The notes: a model not told the origin generated them from the letters alone. DNA of 64,000 nt from Haliotis asinina (GCF_037392515.1 NC_090288.1:18632969-18696968), one strand, 5' to 3'. Shown: positions 22,101-36,103, counted from the stretch's first letter. A program made the numbers and translations.

Positions 22101-25100
22101 CTCTTTACATTTCTTATTATTGCTGTCAACAAGGCTATTTCTTGTTTTGCATTTTCCATACAAAAGGACTTTTGAGCCCTTATCCTTTCAGGCCGTAATA
22201 CTTAACTGACTGAATTTTTTACATCATTGTATTCCTCCACAGTTCTATATGCTAACTACAAAGCATACTCATCTAAAGCAAAAACAAATAGCAAAATATG
22301 AAAATAGGAAATCAACTATTCTGATATCCTCCTATATATTCAGATAATTACATACATGAGTTTGCTTTCACACCTGTTTGAACAGTATTTCAGTTGGTCT
22401 CATGACGGTATTTCAACTTCAACTTGAGAAGCCCTAACAAGGGATATGGCACCAACAATCGAGGGATCAAAAGAAGGGCACGTCATGGAGCTGAACCATG
22501 GGCTTGCAAGAGCACATGGCAACACATGTCCTAGTCCACCACATTAAACTTGAAAGGTAAACATTAGTTTAAAGCATACAGAATTCAAACAGACAAGATT
22601 GTACTCCACATATTGCCTGAGATACGTTTGAGATGACTCATGCATATTTGTGTCAGTGGATGTTGGTAGAGGCCAGATGAGAGCATGACAGGTTAGAAAG
22701 TAATCATCAAAAAGTATTCTGTGCACTGTCAGCAGCCTTCATACTCATAACTCACACTAACCATGTCCAAATAAAAGACATTTATAAAAAGATATATAAA
22801 TATATATAAAATGCAAATATCTGAAGATTTCTACAAGCATATTGCTGAAGTTTTGACATACCAAAGATTGTAGTCCCTTCATCATTGTAAAGAAAGTCAT
22901 TATTGATACATAACATTTCACATGTTGACAATTGTTTCTATCAAAAGCATGGATAAGCATATACATATATATCTCTTCAAACTATTATACCTTGACACAC
23001 ACTCACAGGGAAATCAATCTCAGATCTCACTGACATACATTTAGTCTGTCCCGGGCTCTCTATGTATGCCTCCTAATCAGCCTGGGTGTCTTCACAGCCA
23101 CCATTGTAAAATCTTGGTGTTATTTGGAAAGTAGTGTCATAAAGTTTGGTTACCATTCTTTTCCTCAATTCAACATCTTAATCACAAACATAACAACAAG
23201 GAAAGCTCCATGTGTAAACGTTACCAAGTGTTTTTATCGAGACCCCAGTACGTATTTGAGGTTTGGTGTTTAATCTAGGAAATATGATATGCTTCACAGA
23301 AACTGATAAGGGCCACTAAATGTGTGATAGGGAACAATAAACCAAACATTAAATCAAGACTATATTTACCTTTGTGTTCAGAACTGGCATTTGTGAAGTG
23401 AGATTGTACAATCTGACCAACCTTCCAAGTTTTCATTAAACAATACACTTGGAATTAAAACAACATTTGTAGTATTGGCACCCTGATATGCAGTATCAAT
23501 AGTCAGTACATAGTTTAACATTCCTCAAACACCCAAAATAATTGTAATATAAAACATTTTCAACAAGCAAATGAATAATCAGTACTGAAAACTGATGAAC
23601 TTCAATATGAGAATTTACACATTATCTGCATGCACTGCTTGGACTGGAATTTGATGTGACACTATCACTGCCCATGCAAATTGATTTGTCCTCACCTCTT
23701 CAAAGTAGAGAGCGTTGTTGAGGAAGGAGTGCCGGTTGTCATGGTGGGAGAACACATGTCTGGTAATAGGTTGCTGAAAAGAAGTTTTTCAAAACTGAAA
23801 ACATGTTCCATTCAAAGTAACAATTTCAACAATCTGTCTGCAGAGGTACTACAGATATGTACCACAGGTATGTATGTGTCTGTGGTTTAAAAATGTACCC
23901 TAAACAAAGTCAAAATACAGAAACGTATGTGGTAAATGGGGGACAAGTTCGTCCTCTGACGAAAAAACCAACTGAAACATTTCATTTAATTGTTTCCGCT
24001 CAGTTGATTGTGAGAGGTCTTCTGCATCTCAAAATATTAATTACTGTATATGCTTGTTCTTATATAACACAGTCCAATGAGTCTGACATAACAATGTGAC
24101 ATTTCCGATCAAGAAAATGACACAGTGCAGAATGAACTCATCCTAGGGTATGTTTCAGTTTTCTAAGTTTGAATACGGAACACATACAAAAACAGACCAG
24201 AGGGACACCTCTGTAGTACCCATTCCAGCAATCACCCATTCAGGTTTAGTACAGCAGACACAAATTCTAATTGCACTGAAAAACCTGGTAGTCAACAGGT
24301 CTGTTTTTATCACTTTCAATTAACATCTGAAATCTGCAAATAGCAGGTAATAATCTACAATTATTTTCTCAATATCACATTCAATACAAAACATGGCTGA
24401 TATTGCACCTTCTATCAAACACTGTAGGTCATGTAAAGAGCACAATGGTCATGATGCCAAATGGAAAACCTATTCAGGAACATATCTAATTCCAAACAAG
24501 TTTTTGTGTGTAGCATCAATTTCAGGACTTTCACACAACACAGTTTCAAACGTTCAACTTCAAAAGTACTTCATTGTACATTCATTGCATGTCATGCCAC
24601 AAATCAGCCACAAGTCAGAGGTATGCAGGAAACTTTGTTAGGTTCGTTATTTTTCTAAGTAATTTCATGATTCCATCTATACTTCATCATTATCAAATGC
24701 ACATGAGATACGTCCAGGAGAAGTATGCCTCATGAGTACATGGATTTGGTAAGACATGGTGTATTCATATTTCCCCAGGCAGCTTTAACCAATTCATGCT
24801 GCAACCACTTGCATAGAAAGGAGCACTGGAGCTATTTGAAAGTCATTAATCAATATGTTGGGATTACTCTGAGGACAGTGACTTAAAACATTCTTGGCGT
24901 GGCAAGGGACAACTCTCATCTGAAATATTTTGTACTTCAACCACAGATAATTCAAACATCAGTGCTGACACATGTATGTAAACTAACCTGAAATGAGTTA
25001 TATTGCATTCGTTAAGGCTGAATTTTCTACCCATGTACCATACAAGCTATTACCCTAGCCTTTCCTGATACCCGTTGTATTAATTCCTGACATCAAATTT

Positions 25101-28100
25101 GTAAGAAATGGCACTATATTCTTCAGCTCGAAGGCTAGTATTTTGAATTACCATGTACTAAATTCCAAACAGGTGACAGTAAATTATGTCTAAATCTTCA
25201 AAAAAGACAATACCACCTTGTAATCATGAAAGAATAACATCTCACATTGGTCATTCTTTCAGCTGCATGATCATAAAGGATCCAGGTATTGAGACAGGTA
25301 CCCCAGTGCAACTCACTACCCTCCCACCCCAGGTAACTGGGCTAACCATCCCAGCCATGGTAGTCATAATAGGCAGGCTGTTATTTTGTCATCATGATAT
25401 AGAAAACACTGGTTTTCTTTTGAAATCATTAACAAATACACTGTTTGCTTTGAAAGAAAGAGAATTTTCAATCTGAAATCTCACCATTGACATTTTTACT
25501 TTCTGAAGACCCCTCTAAGTTATCTAATTCACATCCTAAGGAAAAATTCAATTAACAATTGCTTTTCAATTATCTCATAAGTTTAAATACCACATTAGTC
25601 TTCCCTTCTGTGTACATCTTCACCATTGCTATGACCACAATACATAGATGCATTTGAAAACCAAGTAGAAGAAAGTAACTGTTTAACACTTCTAATGCAG
25701 ATCAAGGGTTCAAAATGACAAAGACATATAAATTACATTATCTTACCTCACACTTAAATGTCTATGTGACTGGATGAACGCTTCTGTTATTTTCAATGTA
25801 CCCTGTGTACAAGCGAGGTGCATTGCAATACACCCTGCTATCAATAGCAACTCATTTGGTACTTTGTGGTAGTTTCTCTTTTTATCTCGAATGCCATTAT
25901 ATGATGCATGATGCACTGAAAGTACTGATGTTTTGCGAATGGAAATCGCTGGATGGGAGATAACTCTAAATCTGTTTATCTTGAGTCATCTGCAAAATCT
26001 ACCGATGACTACAAAAACATTTGACTCTCTTTCCAAAAAATAAATTTGACGAAACGTTCAAATGTAGTCCCTGTGAATATTAAGACATCGTGGCGAGAAA
26101 AAACAGCAAGATGCAAGATTCAAATCGTTTAAGGTTGGCTGAAATGTACAATCCAATACCTGTGCTTCAAACAGTTCAAAATTAACATTGAGGTGTTCTG
26201 TAAGATGAATATGGGACCATGGTTTGAGGTACCCTTGATATTTATGTTCCCTGAGCCCAGAGAACAACTTACAGTGTAAACTACACTGTGTCTAATTGTC
26301 ATCTACATTGAAAATCCAATACACATGCTACCCAATTCACAGCCTGGATGAGAGAACCCACTGCAAACTCTACTGGAACCCCATAACAGTGACATATTTG
26401 TTGAACTTACTAAACACTATAGAACACTATGCAGCATACATGCCATGAACACTGGACAAGGATCATAAATTTCTCTTTAATATGACTCTCTGAATCTATC
26501 AAGTACAGGACAAAGAAAAACATTTACTCTTCTTTGAGATACGGGGTCACACAAGGTCCCAAACATGAAATGACAACATGGTAAAAAGCTCTGGACTAGC
26601 ACTATAGAAAACATGACAGATCAATATATGTATTGATTGCCATAGATCATGTTGAACAGCTCTACAGTGGTGTATAGAGCTGCTTACAATCGGTCGATTT
26701 CATATAGGGGAAAGAGTGGCACACAGAATCTGATCACTTGTGGAAGCTTATGAGCAGGAAGATGTATTGACCAGTCACATGAAAAGGATTGTTTTGACAA
26801 ATTGTGGGATTTCCCCAAGCTTAACAGAATTACTATTATAAGCATATTCCCTGCTAAACATGCTTGAAACATTGCTGTCAGCTGAAAGGCACAGCTTAGT
26901 TGTCATGGGCCTGAGGCAGTGACAACATATTGCCATGTCAGAGATCTGGATTAGAATAGATCTGTATTGATACCTGCTTGGCAAACCAGCTTTAGGAGCC
27001 TAGGAATTGTTGTCCAAATATGTCTAACATCTACACATACACTTGGCCATATACACTCTCCAACTGCTACAGTCCATTTGAGTCAGAAATGATGAATTAC
27101 AAATTTTATCATTGTACAAAATTGTCACATAAATATATAAAGCCTATTTCCGCTACCGGCACCATTTACTAATACCCAACAGCTTTCAGATATTTGAACA
27201 TTTTCTGGACTCCACCAAAATGTTGTTTAAGAAACGCAAAAGTTGTAATCTCTCGCAGTGGGGTGAAACTGCAGAAACGGAACAGCCACTACCTTGTTGT
27301 GCACGGGATACACATGCCTTATGAAATATTAAGTTGAATGCTGACGTGAAACAACTCGTGATTAAAGTGTACGATTTTTGCCGTGCTGAAGCCGAAAGGG
27401 GCAAACCATTATATGCCATTAATAAATTCCGTAAGCGGAAAAATATGAGTGGTTCACGAAAGTTAACACTGATTTGTTTTATTTTAAGCTATCATTTATT
27501 ATGCATACATAGAGCTTGGACTGTTAAATCTCTCCTAGAGGAATCATCTGGTTACATCACAGAACTAGTAATCTCCTTCAAGGTCTGAAAACTGACCCGA
27601 CAAGAGGACAGACTACATTTTTTTAACCCGTCCTCCACAAAATTCAACCGTCTCGGATGTTGGGAAGGGCTATCTTTCCTTCACTGGCAACAGCCACAAT
27701 CCTTCGTCTACAGCTAAGTTCAACCTCACTCCTTGCAAAGTTTGTCAACTTAGCCTGGGAATACTGCAGTTTACTTATCACTGCATGGTGAATATTACAA
27801 ACTATACTTCTTTGTTTTCAAATAAGGAACAACTTCATCTTCTCTCTCTCTAATAGCCATACATTATTATTGTTTTTTCGTACTGTCTCTGGCGTACCTT
27901 TCACCAAGTCACATCAGACTGGTGTTTGCCAGTCAACAGCAGAAGGGAGCAAGTCTAGCTGTCAGGCAAAGCCCTGCAGAACTTCTCCCCTTATGTGAAC
28001 TGTTTATGACTTGATGTCATGTTGTTGTAAACAGTACAAAAGGGCATGTACATGAAGAAAGAACCTACTTATACGTGTTGTTAATTGTTGAAAATACGTG

Positions 28101-31100
28101 AATGTTGATGTGTAATGAACTTTAAGTTTTGTCTGAAGTAACTTCTTTTGTCATTTTTGCTTCTTGATATGAAATATGACATGGACAAATGTTATGTCAA
28201 AAATTATAAATTAATGTATGCTCATTTTGACTTTATATGGCCATTTTGACTTTTTGGTATAACAATTTTTAATAGGGGTTTGAGGCCACTTTGTCTTTTT
28301 TTGTGGCCATTCTGTCTTGGATATTTATGGCCATTTTGACATGTGGCCATTTCAACTGGGACCCCTTTAATTAACCAAATACAATTCTGTATTTACTTAC
28401 ACCATGTTTGGTAGGATTCTTGATAATTATCATGACCAAGCATCTCGAATGTGAGAGGAGTTTGAACAGCTAAAATAAAACTATAATGTTCACAGACAAC
28501 ATGCCTGTTGAACAGCTATTGGAAGCAGATAGGACAAAAACAATACAAGTACTACCAGTAAATTACTTCAAACTGTTACCTTTGCTCTCCTGTAGAATTT
28601 CTCTGGTGGCTGTGGTTTGGCTAACTGGCGATATTCACACACAAAGTCATTCCTTGATTTACTGCGAAAATGCCCATAATAGCCAGAGGGAAACTGGAAC
28701 AATAGTGTTTCAACATAAGAAAGCATCTGCTGAAAGATGGATCATGTGTTATGGTATGTTGTTTCAGTACTGGCTTTACACCAGCTATCACTGAAACGAA
28801 AACAAACATTTCTGCCATGTAATCAAAATTTCTGTGCCAAAGTTGGACATAGGTTGTTTTCGTCAAAGTACCCATTGAAACATCCATCCTCTAAGTGTTT
28901 CATGACAGGGAATATCTAAAAGTATATACCTTTCTCGTCTGCTGGCATAATTTAATAGCGGACCTTAGCAAACCTTCACGAAACTACCAAACTCCTCCCG
29001 TTCATTATGATGTGTTTTTGCACAATTAGTGAAGTAAATCAAGTGTGTGTGAATGATCATTTCCCTGTAGTTGTTTCCCATTACCATAGCTGACTAGTGT
29101 AAACATTCTTAACAGTGATCTCTTATGGTCAACAGAACAGGTTCTTAAAGGTCACATGCAACAAAAAGACAAACATAATTAAAACACAATTATCACTTAT
29201 TAATGACATGTAACATACACTGCTGATTGTGAAAAAAAACAAGTAAACCAAATTATAATTGTGCAATTGTGCAAAAAAGCGCAATATATTGTATGTGGGT
29301 TTTCTTCCCCAAAACGTCCCGTGAAGGGTCCCGGGGTAGAATAGGCCTTCAGCAAGCCATGCTTGCCATAAAAGGTGACTATGATTGCGGTAAAAGCCGA
29401 CTAACGGGATCGAGTGGTCAGCCTCGCTGACTTGGTTGACACATGTCATCGGTTCCCAACTGCGCAGATCGATGCTCATGTTGTTGATCACTGAATCGTC
29501 TGGTCCAGAGTCGATTATTTACAGACCGCCGCCATATAGCTGGAATATTGCTGAGTGCAGAGTAAAACTAAACTCACTCACTCACTCACTCACTCACAAA
29601 ATGAAGCCTGATTTCAAATGTAATGAAGACTTTTAATTGGCTGGTTAATTTGGTATTTCTTTTTAATGTCTACTTATTCTAGTTCTGTCACTCCATTCAA
29701 CCGGAAGCTGGCAGGGGTAATGGAGGCAAAGAACGATCTGAATACTACAAGTGGCGCTTAAAATGTTGAAAAAAACATATTTCACATGAGTAATTATCAA
29801 GCATGGGTTAGGAAATTTGTGAAAGCACAACCAAATGAGGAAATGGGAGTGTACCTTTGATGGTGGCAATATTTTATTTTGACATGAAAAATATTTTTCG
29901 ATCCGAAGCGAGGGAAGTACGTCGCCAACCTTTGCTCGCTTTGTTCGCATATATGAAGACATTGGCATATTCTCTCCGCTGCGCAACCCCATTTGCACTA
30001 CCGTGTGCCTGTGAGTGCACATTGGCGATGCTTCCCCATCCCTACAACCAGGTTTCAGCCCAGCTGATGAAGAGTCCTCACTGCGGGCATAGTTCATTCA
30101 TGACTTAATTAACGCAGAATACATTGTTCACTGAAGAGCATTTATTGTCTTCAATAATGAACATCGTTAGATACAGAAAATTACAATGAAATAGATAATC
30201 AAAGATACAGAGCAGGCAGGTCGACATTGGTACTTATAAATACACTTATATGTGTTACAGTTAAACAGTTATTGCAATCAAACGTTATGCTGTAATAGCA
30301 AATAAATTTCTGTACTCTGTTTGCATACTTGATAAATGCCTGTATGCAAAAGTATTTAACATGCTATGAGCTAATTATAGGATGTATTTCACTCATGTGT
30401 TTCAGTGTCAATGTAGGTCAGTCACAATGAAAGTTTGATTTATTCATGAGTAAAATGATCGGAATATATACACGATCTCTAAAAATACAAAATCTAACAC
30501 AGTTACATCCCTACAATTTACAAGTGGAAATCCAATTTTAAGGAAAATGGTAAATATTTAAAACTTGGGTATGGTGTAATGATTCCTTTTGTGAAGAAAA
30601 TATGGTGTTGTGTCTGCCATGATTTCAGCAAGGGTAAAACAGCTCAGTATATAACAGATATCCTATGTTCATACATCTGAAAGTGGGTGAATGGCAAGAA
30701 TTAGCAGCAATATGAAAAATACTGCTACCAGGTAGGGGAAATTGCTACCAATGTTAAAACCAGGTAGCAAGTACTTGCTACATGCTAAAAATAGTAACGT
30801 TCTAACACTGCAGTTATAGATCATCTGTCTGTGATGAACTCCACATTTCATTACACTATTCAGTACAAAATGCCCCTAGACATCAGTTTCTTTACCAGTA
30901 TTAATATTTCTGTGAACACCCTCATATTGAAAAATTTGTTTATCTAATGAAATGTGATTATCCATCACTCAACACTTAAGTTACAAATTTATCAAAACTG
31001 GACTTTGGTAAATATTTTAATATGTATCAATACGTTGTATGTTCTCTGTGTCACTCTGTGTGATTTTTTAAGAATAAAATATCTCTTCCATTTACAAGTT

Positions 31101-34100
31101 TCAGTTACATAGCTAAACCCTAATTATCTAGGATTAATTCATCCTGTCAGATAGGGGAGTAAGGTGTTTTCTATGCTAATTAGCTACTTCACTGTCTCAC
31201 AACTGGAAGTCTCACAATTGAATATTAGTTCTCCCAAATAGGTGTAGACCGGTTTATTGTGTGCATATAGAGATGATCTGTTTGATTTGCATTTTAGAAG
31301 TATGGTGAGAAATAAGAAAGTAAGATTTCTTATGGATAACAACTTCTTGTATTGTTTATGATGTGACGTAAATGAATCCACAGTGAAACCTTGCATCATA
31401 CACAACAGATGAACTTGTTATCCAAAAACAATGTACACAGAGATGTTGGATTTTGTAAATACATGCTCTCTGCATCTGCATTTGATCCAATCAAAAAACT
31501 ATCAGATGGTGAACTACTGCATGGCTGGAAACTGCCTTTTGTCAAAGTACAAAGCATGACAAAGCAAACTGACAATGTGAGTTTGCACCGGTTTCCGTCC
31601 AATCCAGTCATCTGAGAAAAATGGATGCAGTTTGTTTGCAACCCAAAGACATAATAAGATATCATGTGTTTCATACCTGCCTGTCTGTGTAATTAATAAT
31701 GTGACAGAGACAGAACTTGGATGAATGAGCCATAAATCAATGTAGTTCAAATTAAGGGTGGTCAATGATTGTGTATTGCATATTGTCATAAGCAGAAAGG
31801 CAGCCAGACACACAGGTGTCACTAATCAGACATTGAGTTTTGTCTGCGACAGGGATTGCTTCTCACAATCAACATATTTTTCCATGTTTCCGAAGATATG
31901 TATTAAAACATTTAAGTTTTGAAAGTGAGCTATTTTTAAAACTGAATAAAGTATTTCTAATGCTACACTGTCTTGAAGTACTGGACCAGTTTATTACTGC
32001 AGGCCCAAGATGCTTGTAATCACAAAAAACATCTCTTGGTCTCAAACTTCCGCCACAGCAATAATCCTTTTCACACATCACTTGTGTTTTCACGAGTCGC
32101 CTTCCCAGCTCAAGCTACATGAACCAAATCACTGCGCATGCACTATGGGCACAGCACAGCTGTTGAAACCACTTTTTCCACCTGGCACTAGGGTGAAATT
32201 ACTTTAATCTTTTGAACTCTGATTTCACAGGGTTTTTTTCATCGCATTATTTTTCAACTTATAAGTTCAATCAGGGAGACTCGAACAAGAGGAGCAGTCA
32301 CTCCTTGAAAAAACCCTTAAAGGTCACAGCCAACCAAAAAATCAAACATAATCAAAACACAATTATCACTTATTCATGACATATAACATACATTGCTGCT
32401 TTTAAAAATTCAAATAAACAAAATTATAAGCATACAATCGCGATTCAAAAGTACAATATTTTGTACTTCGGCTTACTTCCCTTGAAACGAAGCCCTCATA
32501 GCGGGTGGCTGTGCACTCAGGTGTAACGACGGCTTCCATTTGGCTGGTTCATTTGCTGATAAGCTGAGGGCTTATTGTGTGTACAGAAAGAAGATCTGTT
32601 TGATGGGCATTTTAGAAGTATGGCGAGTCACAAGAAAGTAAGATTGTTTATGGATAACAACTTCATTTATTGTACTTGATGTGTCGTTTCAGTATGGATT
32701 CATATACCGTTGTCAAAAAAAATCATTTAACTAGAAAAAGCTGTTATCCTTAATGAATGTATATAGAGATTTTGGGTTTTGTAAATACATGTTTTCTGAA
32801 TCTGTGTTCAATCCAATGAAAAATCATATCAGTAGAGATGGTGAACGACAGCGTGACTGGAAACTGCCATTCGTCCAAGTACAAAGCAGGACTTGAAATG
32901 GACAAAAGTTTGCACCAGTTTCCGTCTGATCTAGTCATACGAGAAAAATGGATGTAGTTTGTTTGCAACCCACAGACATAAAAACATGTCATGTGTACAA
33001 GCATCACACCTGCCTAATTACATAATGTGGCAGAGACAGGACTCAGTTGCACGAGTCATAAATCAATTTATTTTGTTTATGGCGTATAGCTTGATAGATG
33101 TTAAGCTCAAATTGAATGTGGTCAATGATTAAAGGTGGGTATATTGTCTTTAGCAGAGAGGCAGGCAGACATATAGGTGTCAATAAAATAGACATTGAGC
33201 TTTCAATGTGACAAAGGCTGCTTACCACAATCAACAATTTTATTTTATGTAACGAGTAGATTATTTACAGAACCAAGATTAGACTACTGCTCACAACCTC
33301 ATATGCCGGGCATGCATACTGTTTTAAGCTCCACGAACCTATTCACTGCGCATGCACTATGGGCACAGTGTAGCACAGCAGTTGAAACTACTCTTTTCCC
33401 CAGCGCTGGGGGAAATTTAGTGAATCGTTTGCATCATGGGCTTTTTTTTCATCATGTTTTTTCAACTTTATAAGTTGAATTGACATTTTTGATGATTTGT
33501 TTTGTAAGTGCATACCAAAAGGTATAAGAATCTGCAAAGTCATATTTTACGTTGCATCTGACCTTTAACATACGTCGTGGGTCGTTATGCAACCAGTGTA
33601 GTCAATATGGTAGCAGCTTAGTATTTCAGATTGACCCTGGTTTATTTTCAACAGGTGATAAATTCGCTGAGTGTTGTGACAACTGAAAAACGTATATATC
33701 AAAGATAAGTAACTATTTTGTCACTTCAGTTTAAGTCAAATAATTGTTATTAGTGTCAGTAATAGAACAGTAAATTGGTAGTAAAGATTCAAGTTTGTAT
33801 GTTATAGCTCACTGACTTCCATTCTCAATTCATCGCAGAGAGAGACTAAATTGTGTCAATAAAACCTTCTTTCACTCATTCGCCTAATTTGTAGAAGGGA
33901 AAAATACCTCTTGTTGAAAGGTATTTGCAAGTAATAAAGATAATTTTATGACTTTAAAAAATTGTCAGGGTGTATTTGAGGTGTGTGAAAAACATGACAT
34001 ATCGCTAATCTGTTCTGATCCACAACTGAAATACTACACTGTGTTGTTTGAGTGTTTCTAGTTATTGCTTCTAAAACGTCTTTCACATATACCTTTAATT

Positions 34101-35786
34101 CTTATGACAAGAATATGCTATCAGGTGAAATGTGCTTGCAAGTAATAGTGATAGTTATATGATTTTAGAAAAATTGTTAAGGTGTATCTGATGTGTATGA
34201 AAAATATGTCTGACCTGATCTGATCTGATCTGCCATTGATGCTGGTGATGCTTGAGGGTTATAGTGCCATAGCGTCTTTTTTTCTTGTTGACATTATTTG
34301 ACAAAACTGGAAAGGTGTTTACAACGCTTTGTGATAGTTCTAAGCTTTCTGTTTTTGAGGGGTGTGTGACAGTGTCAGTTAACATTTTGTTGATGTCCAT
34401 GCCATTTCCCACATGAAATGAGATATCTCAATTAATTATTAATGTAAACAATAATATGTCTCAAAGTAGATTATTTTAAACATGTAAGCACGTTCTAGCA
34501 ATAGTTTTGTGTTCTTAAAAAAGTTTTGGGAGGGATGACCTTGGTGTATCGTTTATTCTTTCATTCGTTCACATATGTACTTCTTTCTTTTATTCTTTCT
34601 TTTCTTACTGTCATTAATTCACATATAATTCTTGCTCATAATTCTTACTATAATTCATTCATTCATTGTGAAATTCAGACTGGTACAATACACTGGCTGA
34701 AGTACTGTTAAATGCAGCTGAAGTTGCACTAGGAAGGAACCAAGTTACTGTGTGCATTGGAGCATGACGAGGCACATGCTAATTAGTACAAATGGTAAAG
34801 AAAGCTAGGACGTGACCTATCCCTCTTATAGATTATCCCTGCTTGAATTTGCATTATTGATAACTTGTTACTGAAGTCCATACTAAAAGGTGACAGAATC
34901 TGCAAAGCGTTTGGGCTGCATGTGACCTTTAAGATTCTTTAATTTCCACTGTCAGAATGTGTGCAAGGGAAAATATGCCTGATCTTACATGGATGGAATG
35001 TTGTCCATTCTGAAGTTTATAACACAGGAGCAGTAGTCCATAACCCTCAAGCTTAATATCATGTTTTAGTTGGAGAACTGAATCTTCCATGAACTATAGG
35101 TGTGGCATCACAATCAGAAATTCTTTTTTTTTCTCAACATACCCATGTGATTGTTTATTCTAAGAAGGCAAAACTCTAAAAGCCAAGTATTTCTGCAAGA
35201 TGAAAAGTAATAATGGCAACAGTGCATATTTATAATGAACACATACCCATGCTCCCAGGTATGCACAAGGTGCTGACACATATAAATATAAGAAAAGATC
35301 CTTTTCTGATTATTAAAAATATGACATGTCTTAATATATACTAATATTTTTTGCACACATGTATATGAATAGTCTCAAGTAGAGTCCTGAACTTATCATT
35401 ATTTGTTATTTCAATGTGAAATATACATCACATAGCACCAAACGATCAACATGAAAACCAGAGTCATTACAAAATGACACAGAATTATGAGATGCTTAAA
35501 GTTTGTTTTTTTCAAATTTGTTCAAGATTGTTCAAACTATTTCTTCCTCATATTTTACTTTGCATAAATTGTGATACTGTTACCAAGTATTAACTCTCAA
35601 CTTAAACTTGTGCACACTGACAGCATGAGTTGACATATATCAGTAGTGAAGGTTTCCCACTGAATCATTGCACCGGCATTGGGAATTCGTTCATAAATAC
35701 GTATTGATAAAGATCACACTAATCAATACCAATATTGCTATCTGTTTTAAAATTCTTACCCAACTTCCAGCAATTTCGCTTGCCAT
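19160..35786 (-). CDS. TEX36: TEX36-like protein (testis-expressed 36 family), split gene
   Basis: First coding exon 35786-35760 (ATG, then EIAGSW, then GTAAGA). A later exon at 23773-23696 encodes 26 residues including VFSHHDNRHSFLNNALYFEE. The last exon, 19681-19160, starts GLGRKRV and runs 173 codons to TGA. The last two join in phase 0. I recall vertebrate TEX36 carrying HDNRHS, ten residues, then GLGRK; the same spacing occurs here across the intron. The C-terminal exon has repeated Ser-Thr-Tyr signatures (STYNF, STYKIDF, TTYRY) and a Pro-rich end. The cellular role of TEX36 is not well known to me. One or more exons between 23774 and 35759 are missing from this model. Confidence 0.72.
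19767..20013 (-). mobile_element. Abalone-type SINE, degraded, inverted
   Basis: Minus-strand copy with CATATTCCAGCTATGTGGTG, GTCTGTAAATAATCAAGCC and ACCTGACCACACAATCCCGT. It lies just upstream of the last exon of the TEX36-like gene, inside its last intron. Confidence 0.7.
20022..20272 (-). mobile_element. Abalone-type SINE, near-complete, inverted
   Basis: Begins with GAGTGAGTGAGTGAGTTTAA (tail, inverted), then CAATATTCCAGCTATATGG and GAGCATCGATCTGAG, and ends CTGGGACCTTCACGGGTCA. Directly follows another copy in the same orientation. Confidence 0.85.
20273..23695. other. Intron of TEX36-like gene
   Basis: No exon or RNA gene was supported apart from flanking SINEs and a half-copy of the foldback family near 21515-21580. 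Several short open frames here have no recognisable content. Confidence 0.5.
25735..26310. repeat. Dispersed ~450-bp repeat, copy B
   Basis: Direct-orientation relative of 16305-16760, somewhat longer because of an insertion (about 25990-26150 has no counterpart). It is clearly diverged from copy A. Confidence 0.65.
27334..27450 (+). pseudogene. Possible transposase N-terminal (HTH) fragment
   Basis: An open stretch of about 38 codons, including DVKQLVIKVYDFCRAEAERG and YAINKFRKRK. It resembles the start of the helix-turn-helix of IS630/Tc1-type DDE transposases found in molluscs. No catalytic domain follows. The resemblance is from memory only. Confidence 0.35.
28401..28469 (-). other. Candidate internal exon in TEX36-like gene region
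   Basis: On the minus strand a 69-bp stretch lies between TTTTATTTTAG and GTAAGTAAAT and reads open as VQTPLTFEMLGHDNYQESYQ. The splice sites look good, but the phase (2 in, 1 out) does not join directly to the exon at 23773, so another exon would be needed. This may be a chance exon. Confidence 0.3.
29145..29300. repeat. 5' terminus of TTAA-flanked repeat family
   Basis: TTAAAGGTCACATGCAAC at 29145, followed by CAAACATAATTAAAACACAA and TTATCACTTATTAATGACAT. Matches the left ends of the copies at 32317 and 62758. A SINE starts at 29318, so this copy is interrupted. Confidence 0.7.
29318..29600 (+). mobile_element. Abalone-type SINE, near-complete
   Basis: From CCCGTGAAGGGTCCCGGGGT to the CTCACTCACTCACTCAC tail, including GATCGATGCTCATGTTGTTG. 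Inserted just inside the left end of a TTAA-flanked repeat. Confidence 0.85.
31184..32280. repeat. Older, incomplete copy of the TTAA-flanked repeat
   Basis: Its interior matches the copies at 32317-33568 and 62758 onwards: the GGATAACAACTTCTT foldback, GTTTGCACC...TTTCCGTCCAATCCAGTCAT, GTTTGTTTGCAACCCA, GCAGAAAGGCAGCCAGACA and CACTGCGCATGCACTATGGG. The terminal TTAAAGGTCA ends are absent. Confidence 0.7.
32317..33568. mobile_element. Complete TTAA-flanked non-autonomous element, 1.25 kb
   Basis: Starts TTAAAGGTCACAGCCAACC and ends GTTGCATCTGACCTTTAA, imperfect inverted termini with TTAA outermost on both sides. An internal foldback (GGATAACAACTTC at about 32655) and a sequence identical in layout to the copy at 62758 fill the interior. 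No transposase frame. A TTAA target is typical of piggyBac elements, but the terminal sequence is not the usual CCC-type, so the superfamily is open. Confidence 0.75.
33569..35759. other. First intron of TEX36-like gene: repeat debris
   Basis: Holds a diverged direct duplication (about 33910-34020 and 34125-34235, both with TTGCAAGTAATA...GATAATTTTATG-like text) and, at 34860-34932, another right end of the TTAA family finishing GCATGTGACCTTTAA. This right end and the left end at 29145 may be the two ends of one older copy. Confidence 0.5.
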
Positions 35787-36103
35787 CTTAAATCTCTGAT
35801 TACTATCCGTCAGTTCATTGCGACTTCATAAAACTTTATTTTCAGATATCCAGCCTAACCAGCATGGGGGTAACCAAGAACCATCGAGCAATGGCGGAAT
35901 AAACAATCCGTTGTTTACGGTAGCTAGTCAACCCCTTCCTATGTAAATACATGCGGTTTACCTGGTCAGGTGGCCACATCGAAGCCAATCCCGACAGGTG
36001 CTCTTGTCACGTGACGTGACGTGACGTTTACTCGGACGTTTCCGTAGGTTTCCGCTCGAAATTGATATTTCCGGGTCAAACTTGTGTCGTCTGCTGTCCG
36101 AGA
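35787..36103. promoter_or_regulatory. Putative bidirectional promoter, TEX36-like / IHO1-like
   Basis: The gap between two divergent candidate start codons. The part at 36006-36028 reads TCACGTGACGTGACGTGACG, giving a CACGTG E-box and three overlapping TGACGT half-CRE motifs (36012, 36017, 36022). It is more GC-rich than its surroundings. CRE-type sites bound by CREB/CREM are common in testis promoters; the link here is inference. Confidence 0.55.

Larger units (their letters stand above)
23774..29144. other. Intron of TEX36-like gene, mostly unannotated
   Basis: Contains the dispersed repeat copy at 25735-26310, a transposase fragment near 27334 and a low-complexity stretch at 28215-28350 in which GGCCATTTTGAC-like words recur about five times. 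Nothing else recognised. Confidence 0.45.
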
